A DNA stretch of 64,000 nt, from contig NZ_LUTV01000003.1 of NCBI RefSeq assembly GCF_001646945.1, forward strand, positions 544,976 to 608,975. Direction: 5' to 3'. The stretch is from Endozoicomonas ascidiicola (GTDB lineage: Bacteria > Pseudomonadota > Gammaproteobacteria > Pseudomonadales > Endozoicomonadaceae). Positions 25,271-36,800 of the stretch are shown here, one piece after another. A model generated the notes under the pieces. The model was not told the DNA's origin, made no database searches, and saw nothing but the letters and a program-made list of their open reading frames with translations. How positions within the stretch are numbered: the stretch's first letter is position 1; the number at the start of each line of letters is the position of its first letter. A program made the translations under genes and the position numbers.

Positions 25271-25395
25271 TTGTCGCAAAAAAAAACAAGCATCTCGTTC
25301 CCATGCTTTGCGTGGGAATGCATCCCCCTAAATTTTCAACGGTATAGAAGTATGGGTTCCCACGCAAAGCATGGGAACCAGGGGGTTACAGCAAC
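25271..25395. repeat. GTTCCCA palindromic repeat pair between lptA and lptB
   Basis: A 22-bp sequence (25297-25318) recurs as an exact inverted copy at 25356-25377, each itself a GTTCCCA/TGGGAAC hairpin. Flanks GTTGTCGC and GTTACAGCAAC add weaker pairing, and CCCCCT faces AGGGGG. A related element lies at 48479-48550. It interrupts the lptA-lptB transcript and could stabilise mRNA or attenuate lptB. Confidence 0.75.
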
Positions 25396-25397
25396 CA

Positions 25398-25913
25398 TTA
25401 TTTAGTTGTTGTCGCTTGTTTCGGCTGAATAACCATCTGTACCCGGCCACCATCACTCTGTGACTGGGAACCTTTGGCGTTTACCGTTTGTTTTGCCAAG
25501 TCGTAGTTGATCTTATCACCCTTAAAGGTGTCACCTTGCTGGGTCAGCTGTGCATCGCGTATCAGTTCAATTTCATCTTTTTTGATGCTGTAATGAATCG
25601 TGTAGCCCCAGGCTTGCACCGTTCCCTGAGCGTTGGCTTGAAGCTCTTCGTAGTAGGCACGTTTCTTTTTACCCTGAGCCGTCACTTTAGTGACTTCCTG
25701 CCCGCTGGTTAATACAGTAACTGTGTCGCCTACAATGCGGGTGGTACCCTGAGTGACAATCACATCACCCCGGTAAATGGAGATGCCTTTTTTGTTATCA
25801 ATATCCGCAGTATCCGAACGAATATTGATGGGTTGTTGACGATCTTCAGGTAAAGCAAGTGCCAGTGCGGGAATAAACAGCAATCCAGCGATCAGGCTTT
25901 TATTCAGGCTCAT
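25398..25913 (-). CDS. lptA: LPS periplasmic bridge protein LptA
   Basis: 171 residues: a signal peptide (SLIAGLLFIPALALA, cleaved near residue 20), then an OstA-type beta-jellyroll (QPINIRSDTADIDNKKGISIYRGDVIVTQG, about 27-56). It polymerises in the periplasm to carry LPS from LptC to LptD. The stop-proximal region is Gln/Ser/Lys-rich. The start overlaps the lptC end by 14 bases, indicating coupling. Confidence 0.93.
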   Translation of the reverse strand: MSLNKSLIAGLLFIPALALALPEDRQQPINIRSDTADIDNKKGISIYRGDVIVTQGTTRIVGDTVTVLTSGQEVTKVTAQGKKKRAYYEELQANAQGTVQAWGYTIHYSIKKDEIELIRDAQLTQQGDTFKGDKINYDLAKQTVNAKGSQSQSDGGRVQMVIQPKQATTTK

Positions 25914-26508
25914 AAGTCCCCCGCACTCTCGATTTCAAGTGAATTTGTCCCTGCTGAAAATAAGCGGTCATGCCGGTTGCCCGGGTTTCACCATTATCGG
26001 TAATGATCAGCACCGGGCGATGGGTATCTGCCACTTCTTCTTTCAGAGAAATGGTAACGAAATCTGTATCCATACGAACTCTGCCGGTGCTCTGGTTGTT
26101 TTCACTGGCAATTCCGGTGGCGAATCGACCGGCGGTATTGTCCTGAATAACGACCACATTATCCCAGAGCTCAATATCATCGCCACCGGGCAATAGTTTG
26201 CCATTATCCGCGCGGGAAGTCGTGATCTGACCGTTGTTGCCCTGATTTTTCAGCACTGGCATCTGCAGCAGCGTGTGATCATTATAGGGATAATGGGTAA
26301 TGCTGTCTGATTTCAGTTGGTACTTCAATGAGCCAGTAATGTCATGTTCTTTGATCAGGGCATCCGTCAGGAAGTAGTCGGCGTCCTGATCAATGACTTC
26401 TGTCGGGCTATTTGTGACGATAGAGGCGGGACTATCGGCGAGCCAATAGACCAGCGCCAGAATCGCCAGCAGGATAGCACTGAGAATCAGGGTGGTACGA
26501 TAGGTCAT
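25900..26508 (-). CDS. lptC: LPS export membrane-anchored protein LptC
   Basis: 202 residues: one N-terminal transmembrane anchor (TLILSAILLAILALVYWLA, about 6-24) and a periplasmic jellyroll (DYFLTDALIKEHDITGSLKYQLKSDSITHYP, about 44-74; ATGMTAYFQQGQIHLKSRVRGTYEP at the end). It takes LPS from LptBFG to LptA. It follows kdsD by 21 bases. In E. coli and Pseudomonas kdsC lies between them; here it does not. Confidence 0.92.
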   Translation of the reverse strand: MTYRTTLILSAILLAILALVYWLADSPASIVTNSPTEVIDQDADYFLTDALIKEHDITGSLKYQLKSDSITHYPYNDHTLLQMPVLKNQGNNGQITTSRADNGKLLPGGDDIELWDNVVVIQDNTAGRFATGIASENNQSTGRVRMDTDFVTISLKEEVADTHRPVLIITDNGETRATGMTAYFQQGQIHLKSRVRGTYEPE

Positions 26509-26529
26509 TCAGATTCCGTAAATAGCTAT

Positions 26530-27513
26530 TTAAACGACACCGGCTTTCAGCATGTCGTGCATGTTGATGGCGCCAACCGGCTGACGATTCTCGTTAACAC
26601 AGATCAGAGCATTGATTTTTCGGTCATCCATGATTTTCAACGCTTCGGCTGCCAGGATGTCTGGAGTAATGGTGGTGCATTGCACCGTCATCACATCATC
26701 AATCAGAGTCTTGTGAGGATCAACGCCCTGATCAAATGCACGACGAAGGTCACCATCGGTAAAAATGCCCACCAGTTGACGATTGTCGTCCACAACCGTG
26801 GTCATGCCAAGGCCTTTTCTCGTCATTTCCAGTAGCGCCTCGCCAAGGGCAGTGCCTTTGTTAACCGCAGGAATCCGGTCTCCGGAGTGCATGATGTCCT
26901 GAACTTTCAGTAGCAGCCTGCGACCCAACGCACCACCGGGATGGGAAAAAGCAAAGTCTTCCGCGGTAAAACCGCGGGCTTCCAGCAAAGCGATGGCCAG
27001 AGCGTCACCCATTACCAGTTGGGCGGTGGTGCTTGACGTCGGAGCAAGATCCAGAGGGCAGGCTTCTTTATCAACACCTGTATTGAGGTTGATCTCAGCG
27101 GCTTGCGCCAGAGTGGATGTTGGTTTTCCCGTCATGCTAATGACTGGGGCGCCCATGCGTTTAAACAACGGTAGCAGTGTAACGACTTCAGAGGTTTCGC
27201 CGGAGTTGGAGATGGCCAATACAACATCTTTTGCGGTGATCATGCCCATATCACCATGGCTGGCTTCACCAGGATGCACAAAAAATGCCGGTGTGCCGGT
27301 ACTGGCCAGAGTCGCACAGATTTTGTTGCCGATGTGGCCGGATTTACCCATGCCAACCACGACCACACGACCACTGCATTCCAGCATGATTCTGCAGGCA
27401 CGGCTGAAGTCTTCACCAATTCTTGGCAGGATAGCTTCAATGGCGTCTTTTTCTATTTCGATGGTGCGACGGCCACTGTTGATGAAAGTGATAAAAGTTT
27501 GGTCAGAGCTCAT
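26530..27513 (-). CDS. kdsD: arabinose-5-phosphate isomerase
   Basis: 327 residues with an N-terminal SIS sugar-isomerase domain (GRVVVVGMGKSGHIGNKICATLASTGTPAFFVHPGEASHGD, about 48-88) and two C-terminal CBS domains (about 205-325). It converts ribulose-5-phosphate to arabinose-5-phosphate, the first step to Kdo for LPS. Co-directional with lptCAB and yrbG. The next pathway-specific phosphatase gene kdsC is missing at the locus. Confidence 0.95.
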   Translation of the reverse strand: MSSDQTFITFINSGRRTIEIEKDAIEAILPRIGEDFSRACRIMLECSGRVVVVGMGKSGHIGNKICATLASTGTPAFFVHPGEASHGDMGMITAKDVVLAISNSGETSEVVTLLPLFKRMGAPVISMTGKPTSTLAQAAEINLNTGVDKEACPLDLAPTSSTTAQLVMGDALAIALLEARGFTAEDFAFSHPGGALGRRLLLKVQDIMHSGDRIPAVNKGTALGEALLEMTRKGLGMTTVVDDNRQLVGIFTDGDLRRAFDQGVDPHKTLIDDVMTVQCTTITPDILAAEALKIMDDRKINALICVNENRQPVGAINMHDMLKAGVV

Positions 27514-27525
27514 TACTTACTAGTC

Positions 27526-28488
27526 TCAATTAGTTTGCAGGTAAAGCCAGATTGCATAGGCCAAATAGCCAGTAATCAGGGCGACACCGGTAAAGCGTCC
27601 AAGGGTTTTTGGTTGTTTGCCAATCATGGCTAACGCTGCCAGAACCAGAGTAAAGGCCAGCATGACTGGATAATCCCTGTCCATTACTGATGGGTTCAAT
27701 GCACCGGGTCTTACAATCCCCGGCATGGACAGTACTGCCAGCAGGTTGAATATGTTTGATCCTACAACATTACCAATGGCGATGTCGTGATGCCCGCGAA
27801 TCGCACTGGCTACCGACGCGGCAAGTTCTGGCAGGCTTGTACCGATGGCAACAATGGTCAGGCCAATCACCAATTCACTGATGCCCAGAATCGTCGCAAT
27901 TTCTTTTGCGCCCCAAACCAGTATTTGAGCGCTAATCAAAAGCATGACGAGCCCGCCAATCAGTTCAAGGTAGGCGCGACCTTTTGGCATCTCTTCCAGT
28001 TCTTCCGTTTCAACCAGAGGTTCTTCCGGGTGTGACTTTTGCCAGTACACCATCAGGTATAGGGTCACAAAAAGCCCCGAAAGCAGTACCAGGCTTTCCA
28101 GTAAGCCCAGGTAGCTGTTCCACAGGCAGGCGCCGGCAATCAGGGTCACGAACACCAGCCATGGGATCTCCCGTCTGGCCAGTGCTGTTTTTACTGGAAG
28201 TGGCGCTATCAGTGCCGTTAACCCTAGTACCAGACCGATATTGGCAATGTTTGAGCCAATGGCATTACCCACAGCAATATCCACAAGCCCCTGCTGGGCG
28301 GCCATTAGGGATACCAGAATTTCGGGAGCCGATGTGCCGATGGAGACCACGGTAAGGCCAATCAGCATTGGGGAAATACCCCAGTTTTTTGCCGTAGCAG
28401 CGGCACCGCCTACAAAGCGGTCAGCGCTCAGAGTAAGCAGTATGAAGCCAATAATGATGGCTATAATGGCGAGGATCGCAGGATTCAT
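27526..28488 (-). CDS. yrbG: calcium/sodium antiporter family protein YrbG
   Basis: A 320-residue membrane protein with two inverted Na/Ca-exchanger repeats: GLTVVSIGTSAPEILVSLMAAQQG...GNAIGSNIANIGLVLG (about 44-92) and GLTIVAIGTSLPELAASVASAIRG...GNVVGSNIFNLLAV (about 208-255). The GTSxPE and GSNIxN motifs hold the ion-binding acids and amides. An acidic loop (EEPLVETEELEEMP) separates the halves. It starts the minus-strand Kdo/LPS operon, divergent from mlaF across 180 bp that must hold both promoters. Confidence 0.93.
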   Translation of the reverse strand: MNPAILAIIAIIIGFILLTLSADRFVGGAAATAKNWGISPMLIGLTVVSIGTSAPEILVSLMAAQQGLVDIAVGNAIGSNIANIGLVLGLTALIAPLPVKTALARREIPWLVFVTLIAGACLWNSYLGLLESLVLLSGLFVTLYLMVYWQKSHPEEPLVETEELEEMPKGRAYLELIGGLVMLLISAQILVWGAKEIATILGISELVIGLTIVAIGTSLPELAASVASAIRGHHDIAIGNVVGSNIFNLLAVLSMPGIVRPGALNPSVMDRDYPVMLAFTLVLAALAMIGKQPKTLGRFTGVALITGYLAYAIWLYLQTN

Positions 28489-28670
28489 TCCGGGGAGTTT
28501 CTCAAGGTGTCGACAGTAAAGAGAGGAGTTTATGGAAAACAGGGGCTTTAATGCAACTTTAACTGTCGATGTACTATCTTCGTTTTTTGTTGCACAAATC
28601 GCCAGTGAGGGTGCAATAAAATTGTGAAACAGGTCATAATATACGGCTTGGATGATTTTGTACTTATCTT

Positions 28671-29558
28671 ATGCAGGGATCTGCTTACCCGATGAACACC
28701 ATCTCAACTAATCAATCAACTGATAACAGTAGCGATGCGCTGACCACGGATAATTTTATTGAAGTCCGCGGGCTGAGTTTTTACCGTGGCTCAAGAGTGA
28801 TATTTAATAATATCGATCTGGATATTCCCCGTGGGAAAGTGGTCGGTATTATGGGGCCGTCGGGTACAGGTAAAACCACGTTGCTGAGGTTGATTGGCCG
28901 ACAGCTGGTGCCTGATCAAGGCTCGATCATGGTGGATGGCCATGATATTGCCAGTTTGTCTCGAGAACGATTATTCGTCCTTCGTCGTAAGATGGGTATG
29001 TTGTTCCAGAGCGGTGCGCTGTTTACTGATCTCACTGTTTTCGAAAACGTGGCATTCCCTTTACGTATCCATACTGAGCTGTCTGAAAGTATGATTCGCG
29101 ATATTGTATTCATGAAGCTTCAGGCGGTTGGCTTACGTGGTGCCTGGTCGCTGATGCCCAGTGAACTGTCCGGTGGCATGAATCGTCGTGTCGCACTGGC
29201 GCGGGCTATTGCGCTTGACCCTGAAATGGTGATGTATGATGAGCCCTTTGTAGGGCAGGATCCTATCGCCATGGGTGTGCTGGTTGGCCTGATTCGTAAA
29301 TTGAATCAGGCGCTGGGTATAACCAGTATCATTGTGTCTCACGATCTTCATGAAACGGCCAGCATCGCTGACCTTTTATATTTGATTGCCGATGGTGAAG
29401 TCATTGGTCGCGGAACCCCGGAAGAGATGCTTAACTCCACTGATCCAAGAGTAAGCCAATTTATGCAGGGAATGCCGGATGGGCCGGTGCCTTTCCATTA
29501 CCCGGCCAATGATTACCAAAAGGAATTGTTAACACCGGAGGTGTTTGATGAAGTTTGA
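28671..29558 (+). CDS. mlaF: phospholipid transport ATPase MlaF
   Basis: 295 residues: ABC ATPase with Walker [19 protein letters not shown], signature [21 protein letters not shown], Walker [13 protein letters not shown] and switch His VSHDLHE. The family's C-terminal tail ([19 protein letters not shown]) that contacts a partner subunit is present. With MlaE, MlaD and MlaB it moves phospholipids between inner membrane and MlaC. ATG 28692 is an alternative start, since neither ATG has a clear ribosome binding site. The end overlaps mlaE. Confidence 0.95.
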   Translation: MQGSAYPMNTISTNQSTDNSSDALTTDNFIEVRGLSFYRGSRVIFNNIDLDIPRGKVVGIMGPSGTGKTTLLRLIGRQLVPDQGSIMVDGHDIASLSRERLFVLRRKMGMLFQSGALFTDLTVFENVAFPLRIHTELSESMIRDIVFMKLQAVGLRGAWSLMPSELSGGMNRRVALARAIALDPEMVMYDEPFVGQDPIAMGVLVGLIRKLNQALGITSIIVSHDLHETASIADLLYLIADGEVIGRGTPEEMLNSTDPRVSQFMQGMPDGPVPFHYPANDYQKELLTPEVFDEV

Positions 29559-30342
29559 CGTACTGGACCGGCTGGCGCAGCTGGGTCAGTTTGGGCTGGG
29601 CCATATTCAGTCCATTGGGCGATCCGGTATTTTTCTGTTTCTTGCTATTTTCTCCAGAGCGAGTTTCAAAAACAAAGGTGAGCTGCTGATTCGTCAGCTC
29701 TACAATGTCGGGGTTCTGTCGTTAATTATCGTGACAGTATCCGGGCTTTTTATTGGTATGGTTCTGGCACTTCAGGGATATAGCATTCTGGTCAGTTACG
29801 GATCAGAAGGTGCGGTGGGGCAGCTGGTAGCCCTGAGCCTTGTACGAGAGCTCGGCCCTGTAGTGACGGCGCTGTTGTTTGCCGGCCGTGCCGGTTCAGC
29901 GTTGACCGCTGAAATTGGTTTGATGAAAGCCACTGAGCAGTTATCCAGCATGGAGATGATCGGAGTTGATCCGCTGAAGCGGGTGATCGCACCGAGATTT
30001 TGGGCTGGTGTTATTTCCATGCCATTGCTGGCTGCCATTTTTAATCTGGTGGGTATTCTTGGTGGCTCCATGGTGGGTGTTGATTGGCTGGGTATATATG
30101 AAGGTTCTTTTTGGACCGGCATGCAACAGTCCGTTGACTTTATAGATGATGTTGGCAACGGCATGGTGAAAAGTCTGGTGTTTGGTATTGTTGTGACCTG
30201 GATCGCTGTATTTCAGGGTTATGATGCAACACCCACTTCAGAAGGTATCAGTCGTGCAACAACAAGGACGGTAGTTTATTCCTCCCTTGCGGTGCTGGGT
30301 TTGGATTTTATTCTCACCGCAGTGATGTTCGGAGAGCTTTAA
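29548..30342 (+). CDS. mlaE: phospholipid transport permease MlaE
   Basis: 264 residues. ATG 29548, nine bases after CGGAGG and inside the last codons of mlaF, is the preferred start. Typical permease core: [59 protein letters not shown] (about 69-128), with about five hydrophobic segments and the last one at the C-terminus. It forms the membrane part of the Mla complex; coupled translation with mlaF favours equal amounts. Confidence 0.95.
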   Translation: MKFDVLDRLAQLGQFGLGHIQSIGRSGIFLFLAIFSRASFKNKGELLIRQLYNVGVLSLIIVTVSGLFIGMVLALQGYSILVSYGSEGAVGQLVALSLVRELGPVVTALLFAGRAGSALTAEIGLMKATEQLSSMEMIGVDPLKRVIAPRFWAGVISMPLLAAIFNLVGILGGSMVGVDWLGIYEGSFWTGMQQSVDFIDDVGNGMVKSLVFGIVVTWIAVFQGYDATPTSEGISRATTRTVVYSSLAVLGLDFILTAVMFGEL

Positions 30343-30354
30343 GGAGAGCTGGAA

Positions 30355-30819
30355 ATGCGGATGCGCACAGTAGAAATCAGTGTAGGCGCTTTTATGTTGG
30401 CAGGGATGTTGGCGTTAGTGGCTATGGCTGTAAAAGTCAGTGGTCTGACGACAAGTGGCTCAGGTGAAACTTATGAGCTCACTGCTTATTTTGATAACAC
30501 CGGCTCTCTGAAGCCCCGGGCTAAAATCTCCATGGCTGGTGTCACCATTGGTAAGATCAAGCGAGTAGAGCTGGATAAGGACTCTTATATGGCTAAAGTC
30601 GTAATGGGGATTGACAGTAAAGTTGATAATATACCAATCGACAGTACTGCAGCCATTGTGACCGCAGGCTTGCTGGGAGAGCAGTTTATCAGCATCAGCA
30701 TCGGCGGTGATGATATTTATCTGCAGAATGGTGAGCGTTTTGAAGATACTCAGTCAGCGCTGATTCTGGAAGAGTTGATAGGCAAGTTTCTATTAGGCTC
30801 AGTAGGTAAGGATAACTAA
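30355..30819 (+). CDS. mlaD: phospholipid-binding MCE protein MlaD
   Basis: 154 residues: an N-terminal anchor (ISVGAFMLAGMLALVAMAVKVSGL, about 8-31), then a single MCE domain (YELTAYFDNTGSLKPRAKISMAGVTIGKIKRVELD, about 40-74; AAIVTAGLLGEQFISISIGG near 101-120). In E. coli it forms a hexameric ring on MlaE. A ribosome binding site (AAGGAGAGC) lies before ATG 30355. Confidence 0.94.
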   Translation: MRMRTVEISVGAFMLAGMLALVAMAVKVSGLTTSGSGETYELTAYFDNTGSLKPRAKISMAGVTIGKIKRVELDKDSYMAKVVMGIDSKVDNIPIDSTAAIVTAGLLGEQFISISIGGDDIYLQNGERFEDTQSALILEELIGKFLLGSVGKDN

Positions 30820-30834
30820 GTGGAGTTCCCTGGT

Positions 30835-31530
30835 ATGAAATGGATGAAGGTGAACATGAAGCCTTTTATGGCGCTCTTTATGGCAATGAATGCCGCGTTA
30901 GTGCTGTGGTCATCCAGCGCTGTAGCATCATTGGAATCTCCTCAGCAGGAAGTGGAGCGGATTACCACAGATTTGCTGGCAACCTTTGAGAAAAATATCG
31001 GCAATTACAAAAAGCAGGGTGATGTTGGTGTAGATCTGTTTATTGCGGAAGTTGATCGTCAGCTCTCTCCTGTGGTTGCTTTTAACTCCATTGCCAAAGG
31101 GGTTATGGGGAAGTATTCACGACGAGTGTCTGCTGAGCAGCTTGACCAATTCACCAGAGTTTTTAAATCCAGCCTGATTAATTTCTATGGCAAAGCGCTG
31201 TTAAAACTCGATGATACGCAGTTAACCATCGAAAGTGTAAAAGCGGTTCCGGAGTCAGTGCTTAAAGATTATGAAGCCGGCAAGGCACGTCTGATTCCGG
31301 TGGATATGTCGGTAAGAACGTCGACTACCTCTGTTGCTCTTTCCTACTCCATGGTTTACATGGATGACCGTTGGAAGCTGAGAAACATCATTGTCGATGG
31401 CATCAATATTGGTATTCAGTTCCGTAACCAGTTTGCTGACGCTATGAACAAACATGGTGATGTTCAGTATGTGATTGATAACTGGACTAAAATCATGGAA
31501 GGCAACGCGGCTTCGGAAAAGAAATCATGA
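30835..31530 (+). CDS. mlaC: periplasmic phospholipid shuttle MlaC
   Basis: ATG 30835, nine bases after GGAG, is chosen over GTG 30820, giving 231 residues. Signal peptide: MKWMKVNMKPFMALFMAMNA and on to ASAVAS. The Tol-tol-Ttg2 domain follows (FIAEVDRQLSPVVAFNSIAKGVMGKYSRRVS, near 65-95; DDRWKLRNIIVDGINIGIQFRNQFADAM near 182-209). It ferries phospholipid between MlaA-OmpC and MlaFEDB. Four-base overlap with mlaB. Confidence 0.93.
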   Translation: MKWMKVNMKPFMALFMAMNAALVLWSSSAVASLESPQQEVERITTDLLATFEKNIGNYKKQGDVGVDLFIAEVDRQLSPVVAFNSIAKGVMGKYSRRVSAEQLDQFTRVFKSSLINFYGKALLKLDDTQLTIESVKAVPESVLKDYEAGKARLIPVDMSVRTSTTSVALSYSMVYMDDRWKLRNIIVDGINIGIQFRNQFADAMNKHGDVQYVIDNWTKIMEGNAASEKKS

Positions 31531-31838
31531 CGCTGACCCGAGTTGAACCGGGCAAATTCCAACTGTCAGGTTCAATCACCTTTGATAATTCACCCAACAT
31601 CGCTCTGGCCGGTGAGAAGGTTTTATTAAAAGACGATCTGAATCGGTGGGAAATTGATCTGGCCGGTGTCGTGAAAGCTGACAGCTCCGCGCTGTCAGTC
31701 ATGCTGGCCTGGGCTCGGCTGGCCAAAAAACATAAGAAAGACCTTTGTTTTGCTAATATTCCCGACAAGCTCGATGCACTTTCTATAGTGTGTGGTCTCC
31801 ACGATGTGATTAATAGCGTGACATGCGCTGCAAAATAG
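31527..31838 (+). CDS. mlaB: STAS-domain protein MlaB
   Basis: 103 residues with the STAS fold: IDLAGVVKADSSALSVMLAWARLAKKHKKDLCF (about 43-75) contains the conserved D-SSAL turn. Its start overlaps mlaC (ATGA). It stabilises and stimulates MlaF in the transport complex and closes the mlaFEDCB operon. The next 300 bp hold a MITE-like element and a terminator. Confidence 0.9.
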   Translation: MTLTRVEPGKFQLSGSITFDNSPNIALAGEKVLLKDDLNRWEIDLAGVVKADSSALSVMLAWARLAKKHKKDLCFANIPDKLDALSIVCGLHDVINSVTCAAK

Positions 31839-31889
31839 GCGCTCAGTCTATTCATGACGCTCTCAGTCAAGTATCATTCTACGGTTTGA

Positions 31890-32055
31890 TTAAGTACCCA
31901 ATCATACGAAATCATATTTTCTGACTCATTGGTTAGCCACTCTGCCGCGTTACATCTTCGATCACATAGCTAAGGCTATGCTCACTGCGATGTGCCTTGC
32001 ATAGTAACTACCCACTAAGCCAGAAATCTTCGATTTCATATGATCGGATACTTAA
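31890..32055. mobile_element. MITE-like inverted-repeat element, 166 bp
   Basis: Starts TTAAGTACCC and ends GGATACTTAA. The outer about 45 bases of each side form an imperfect inverted repeat (roughly three quarters matching). The centre has ACATC/GATGT and TAGCTAAGGCTA pairing. The core phrase GATCACATA...GCTCAC is shared with the element at 44153. It has no coding capacity. It separates mlaB from ibaG. Confidence 0.6.
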
Positions 32056-32069
32056 ACCACTTTATATCT

Positions 32070-32114
32070 AAGTTACTATGCAAATGAATATGACATTTGC
32101 ATAGTAACTTTTTT
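32070..32114 (+). terminator. strong terminator between mlaB and ibaG
   Basis: A perfect 17-bp stem (32070-32086 with 32094-32110), seven-base loop, then TTTT. Part of the stem (TGCATAGTAACT) also occurs inside the MITE-like element at 31993-32004, suggesting common origin. Confidence 0.8.
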
Positions 32115-32145
32115 ACCTGAATGAAATTCCCTGAGAGGTTGGACG

Positions 32146-32397
32146 ATGCAAGCCGAAGAGGTCAAGGCGCTGCTGGAAAAAGAGATTGCGGGTGCAGAAG
32201 TATTGGTTGAGGGCGAAGGCTGTGATTTTCGTCTGACCGTAATCAGCGACCAGTTTGAAGCCATGAGACCAGTAAAGCGGCAGCAGCTGATCTACTCTCA
32301 TCTGAATCCTTTCATTACCAGTGGTGCCATTCATGCAGTGTCAATGGTAGCTCTAACCACTGCAGAGCGTGCCAGACAACTGGATAGCCAGCACTAA
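32146..32397 (+). CDS. ibaG: BolA-family protein IbaG
   Basis: 83 residues, BolA fold with the C-terminal-side signature (RQQLIYSHLNPFITSGAIHAVSMVALTTAE) and a conserved Cys (GEGCDF) that in such proteins helps bind a 2Fe-2S cluster with a monothiol glutaredoxin. Located between mlaB and murA, as in E. coli and Pseudomonas. Start ATG 32146 after GAGAGG. Confidence 0.9.
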   Translation: MQAEEVKALLEKEIAGAEVLVEGEGCDFRLTVISDQFEAMRPVKRQQLIYSHLNPFITSGAIHAVSMVALTTAERARQLDSQH

Positions 32398-32401
32398 GTG
32401 A

Positions 32402-33670
<1,269 letters not shown>

Positions 33671-33686
33671 TTATCCTGCATTACCG

Positions 33687-33723
33687 CCCCTGTCTGTTCT
33701 TTTGGTCAGATAGGGGAACTTTT
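33687..33723 (+). terminator. murA terminator
   Basis: CCCCTGTCTG (33687-33696) pairs with CAGATAGGGG (33707-33716), one wobble, followed by AACTTTT. It ends the ibaG-murA unit; in pseudomonads hisG would follow. Confidence 0.7.
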
Positions 33724-33898
33724 CTGATGAATACCATTCTAATAAAACGGCAGTCTCGTTTTGGGGTGAATACCTCTCTCAGGTTCAATGGATGAAGCGG
33801 AGTTAATTATTGCTTGGAAGTTAGCCATTCTAACCTGCTGGTTACTGAGTTCATAGGCACTTTCCTTTTAAAAATCGGATGTTTGCAGAGGTGAGTAA

Positions 33899-36800
33899 GT
33901 GCCATTCAATACTATAAAATCTTGGTGGAATGGGCGTTCAAGTAACCAGCCAGATAACTCTGTACCTGCAGGAAATAACACTTCTCAGATTAGTGGCACA
34001 TCATCAAGCGCTGATCATCTATCACGCAATGTTCAAGTTGTCTCTCCTGCACTAGATACTCAGGTTGCCCTGGTCAGTCAACCTCAGCCCTCCGAACAGC
34101 AAACTTCGAATCAAAGCCAGAGCCTTCAAGAAAGGGCTATAAACTGGCTAAAAACACCTCTTAAATATTTACCTTCAGCAGAAAAGGTGGTTGCAAAATC
34201 ATTTGATTACTTAGCTCCTGCTGAAACAAAACGCTTATTAGGATCAGTCGCTGAAAAAATTGTAGGGCAAATCCTTGAAGAGTTTACGAATCTTCGGAAG
34301 TTAACCGAGGTTACTGTAAATGACCCGAAAAATCAGAATGGCGATGACTATGAATTAAATTTATTACGCAAAAAAACTCGAGATGTTTTCAATGATATTC
34401 TAATCGAGTCATTGCAAAAGCCAGTTCGTTATATTGTCGACCGACTGAATAGTCGTCATGATTTGACGGAAGATCAAAGGCAAATTGTTGTTGATACCGC
34501 TATTGCCATCGCATATCAGGAATTAACTCCCGTTATTCTGGATGCTGCAGAGTCGGGCCTGAAGAATGTTGAAAATAAAGAGACCCTTAAGGAGGTTATT
34601 GAATCCAGTCTTGCGGAATTTCTGGGTATTGCATGGCAGAAAAAAGAAGGCTCATCTGTCGATCCATTAGAATATGCTGCAAGTGAACTAATACAGAAAA
34701 AAACAGCAGGGATTAGTGATACCGTTAGCGAAAAGATATCAGACCTTGGGCAGTTGCTTTATCACAGTTTACCTTTGTATCTGGATAAGCCAGTTTTCAG
34801 CACTGCGATTATGGATATTCTGGAAAAAACAGTTAAAGATGCAGTGACTGGTATTACAAATGACCAAAACACAGGCATCCAAGCTGGTATTGATAGTGCG
34901 AAATTTATACCTGTAGATAAACTGGTTATTGATTCTCTGGTCAGTTTATTTCGACAAGAACTCCAAGCGTCGGTTCTAAAAAAATATCAAAATCGTCATG
35001 CTCTTTTTAGTTTTGAATTGGCTGGTGGGAGAATGGAGGCAGCGGTTAGAAATTATATTGATTTATTGTTAGAAAATGTCAGAAGTGATTATAGAAGTGA
35101 AGAACGTGACTCTCGCTCTCAAAGGGGTGTTTCGGGTCTTGTTGATTATTTTTCTTCCTTTAGCCTCATCAAGCAGAAACTTGCATCCGCTATTATTTCA
35201 TTACCTGAGAAAGAGGAATGGGTGCAAGAGAATGTTTCTAAAGGTCTTGATGCATTAGTGGCAGTAGCAAAACGTGCCATTACCACGGGTGCTCAGGAAA
35301 TACAAAATGCGCATCTACGGCGCGAAGCTGAAGCTCCTTCAAATGAAGCTCATTCAAATGAAATGCCTGCAACCAGTGCATTGCCCACTGTTAGAGAACA
35401 GTTAGCAGATTTTCAAGCCTCTTCATCCTCAGCTAGTTCAGATACGGCAAATAGCGCTTCAGCAACAAATTCACCAGCGATTTTGCCAGAAGAAGTACCT
35501 CAATTAAGTAAAGCCCTGCAAGAGTTAGTTGGTTTGTTATTTACAGGTGTGGAACAAAATCAGCAGAAGATTCTTAGCGGCATTGACCAGCCAGCTGATG
35601 CTGTTATTCAAGAGCTGGTTGATAACACGCTTGAAACGGTTTTTCTTGAGCATACAAATGTTGAGCGTGATGAGGCGGGTGGATTTGTTGATAAAAATCA
35701 ACAAATACTCGTTGCTACAAAAGGCGCACTGGGAGCCGAATCCCGAACCCGCATATCAGCACTGCTTTCTAAATGGTTGCTGAGCTCTGTTAAATCCATA
35801 AAAGGCTGGATTGATGACCACGAGGATGGAGCCCGGCAGGCTATAAGCAAGAAGCTTCTTGAACCCCCTAACCAGGGTATTTCTGATCTCTCAGAGCCCT
35901 TGGTTGAATTTATAGAAGAGGCGACAGGGAAAGCCGTATTGTCAGCGATGGCAAGTGCTGGTTCTGAAATGTCTTCCGTCACGGGAAGAAAAAAAGTACC
36001 CACGGTTCCTGAAGAGCTGAGGCGTGTTAAAGCATGTTCTAAATCAACGAGTGACGATATTGATCTCCATAAAAGAAGTGCGCCAGAGCTTAAGCATGGA
36101 GACAAGGGTGAGACACTTGACTCTTCAATAAGCAGGCTTGTACCAAAACGTTCAGAGCAACACTCTTCTATGGGAGCCATCAGGATCTCAGATAAGAATG
36201 GCGCTCAACTTCATCAAGACAGCTTTAAAGATGAGCTCATCGATGGACTGGCACTAAATCAGTTTGAGCAGATGACAGGTAAGCTGAGTGATCAGAGTGA
36301 GCTGATCGTTGAGGAAGTCCTTCACCCTGTTCTTGAGACGTTGGTAGAAGAGATGAGCCATGCCCATAAAGGTGTATTGGGCTTGATCAGGCAATGGTTT
36401 TCTCATGAGCAGAACCTGTCTGACTTTTCAAAAAAGCTCAGTGATGCACTGACGCCTGTTTTGACACGAACGATTTGTGAAAACGAGATATTGCCTGCAG
36501 CTGTTCGGGCAGAAGGCCAGCAAAAAACTGCAGTTGAGTTATATGTCAGAGGGCTCCTCACTGAAAAAATGCCTCTATTGACCGGGTATTTGACGAAGTC
36601 CTTATTGGATAGGTTGACTGCGCACGAAAATGAACTGGGTTTATATGTTGATAAGGAAATAATTAGTCCAACGATTGAAAAAGCACAACCAAAAGTTATA
36701 GAGATAGCAAAAAGAAAGCTTGACGCCATCAGTGATAATATCGAACGGCACCGTAATCACCAGCATGGCCTTTCAAGACTCTCTGCAGCCTTGACTGTCA

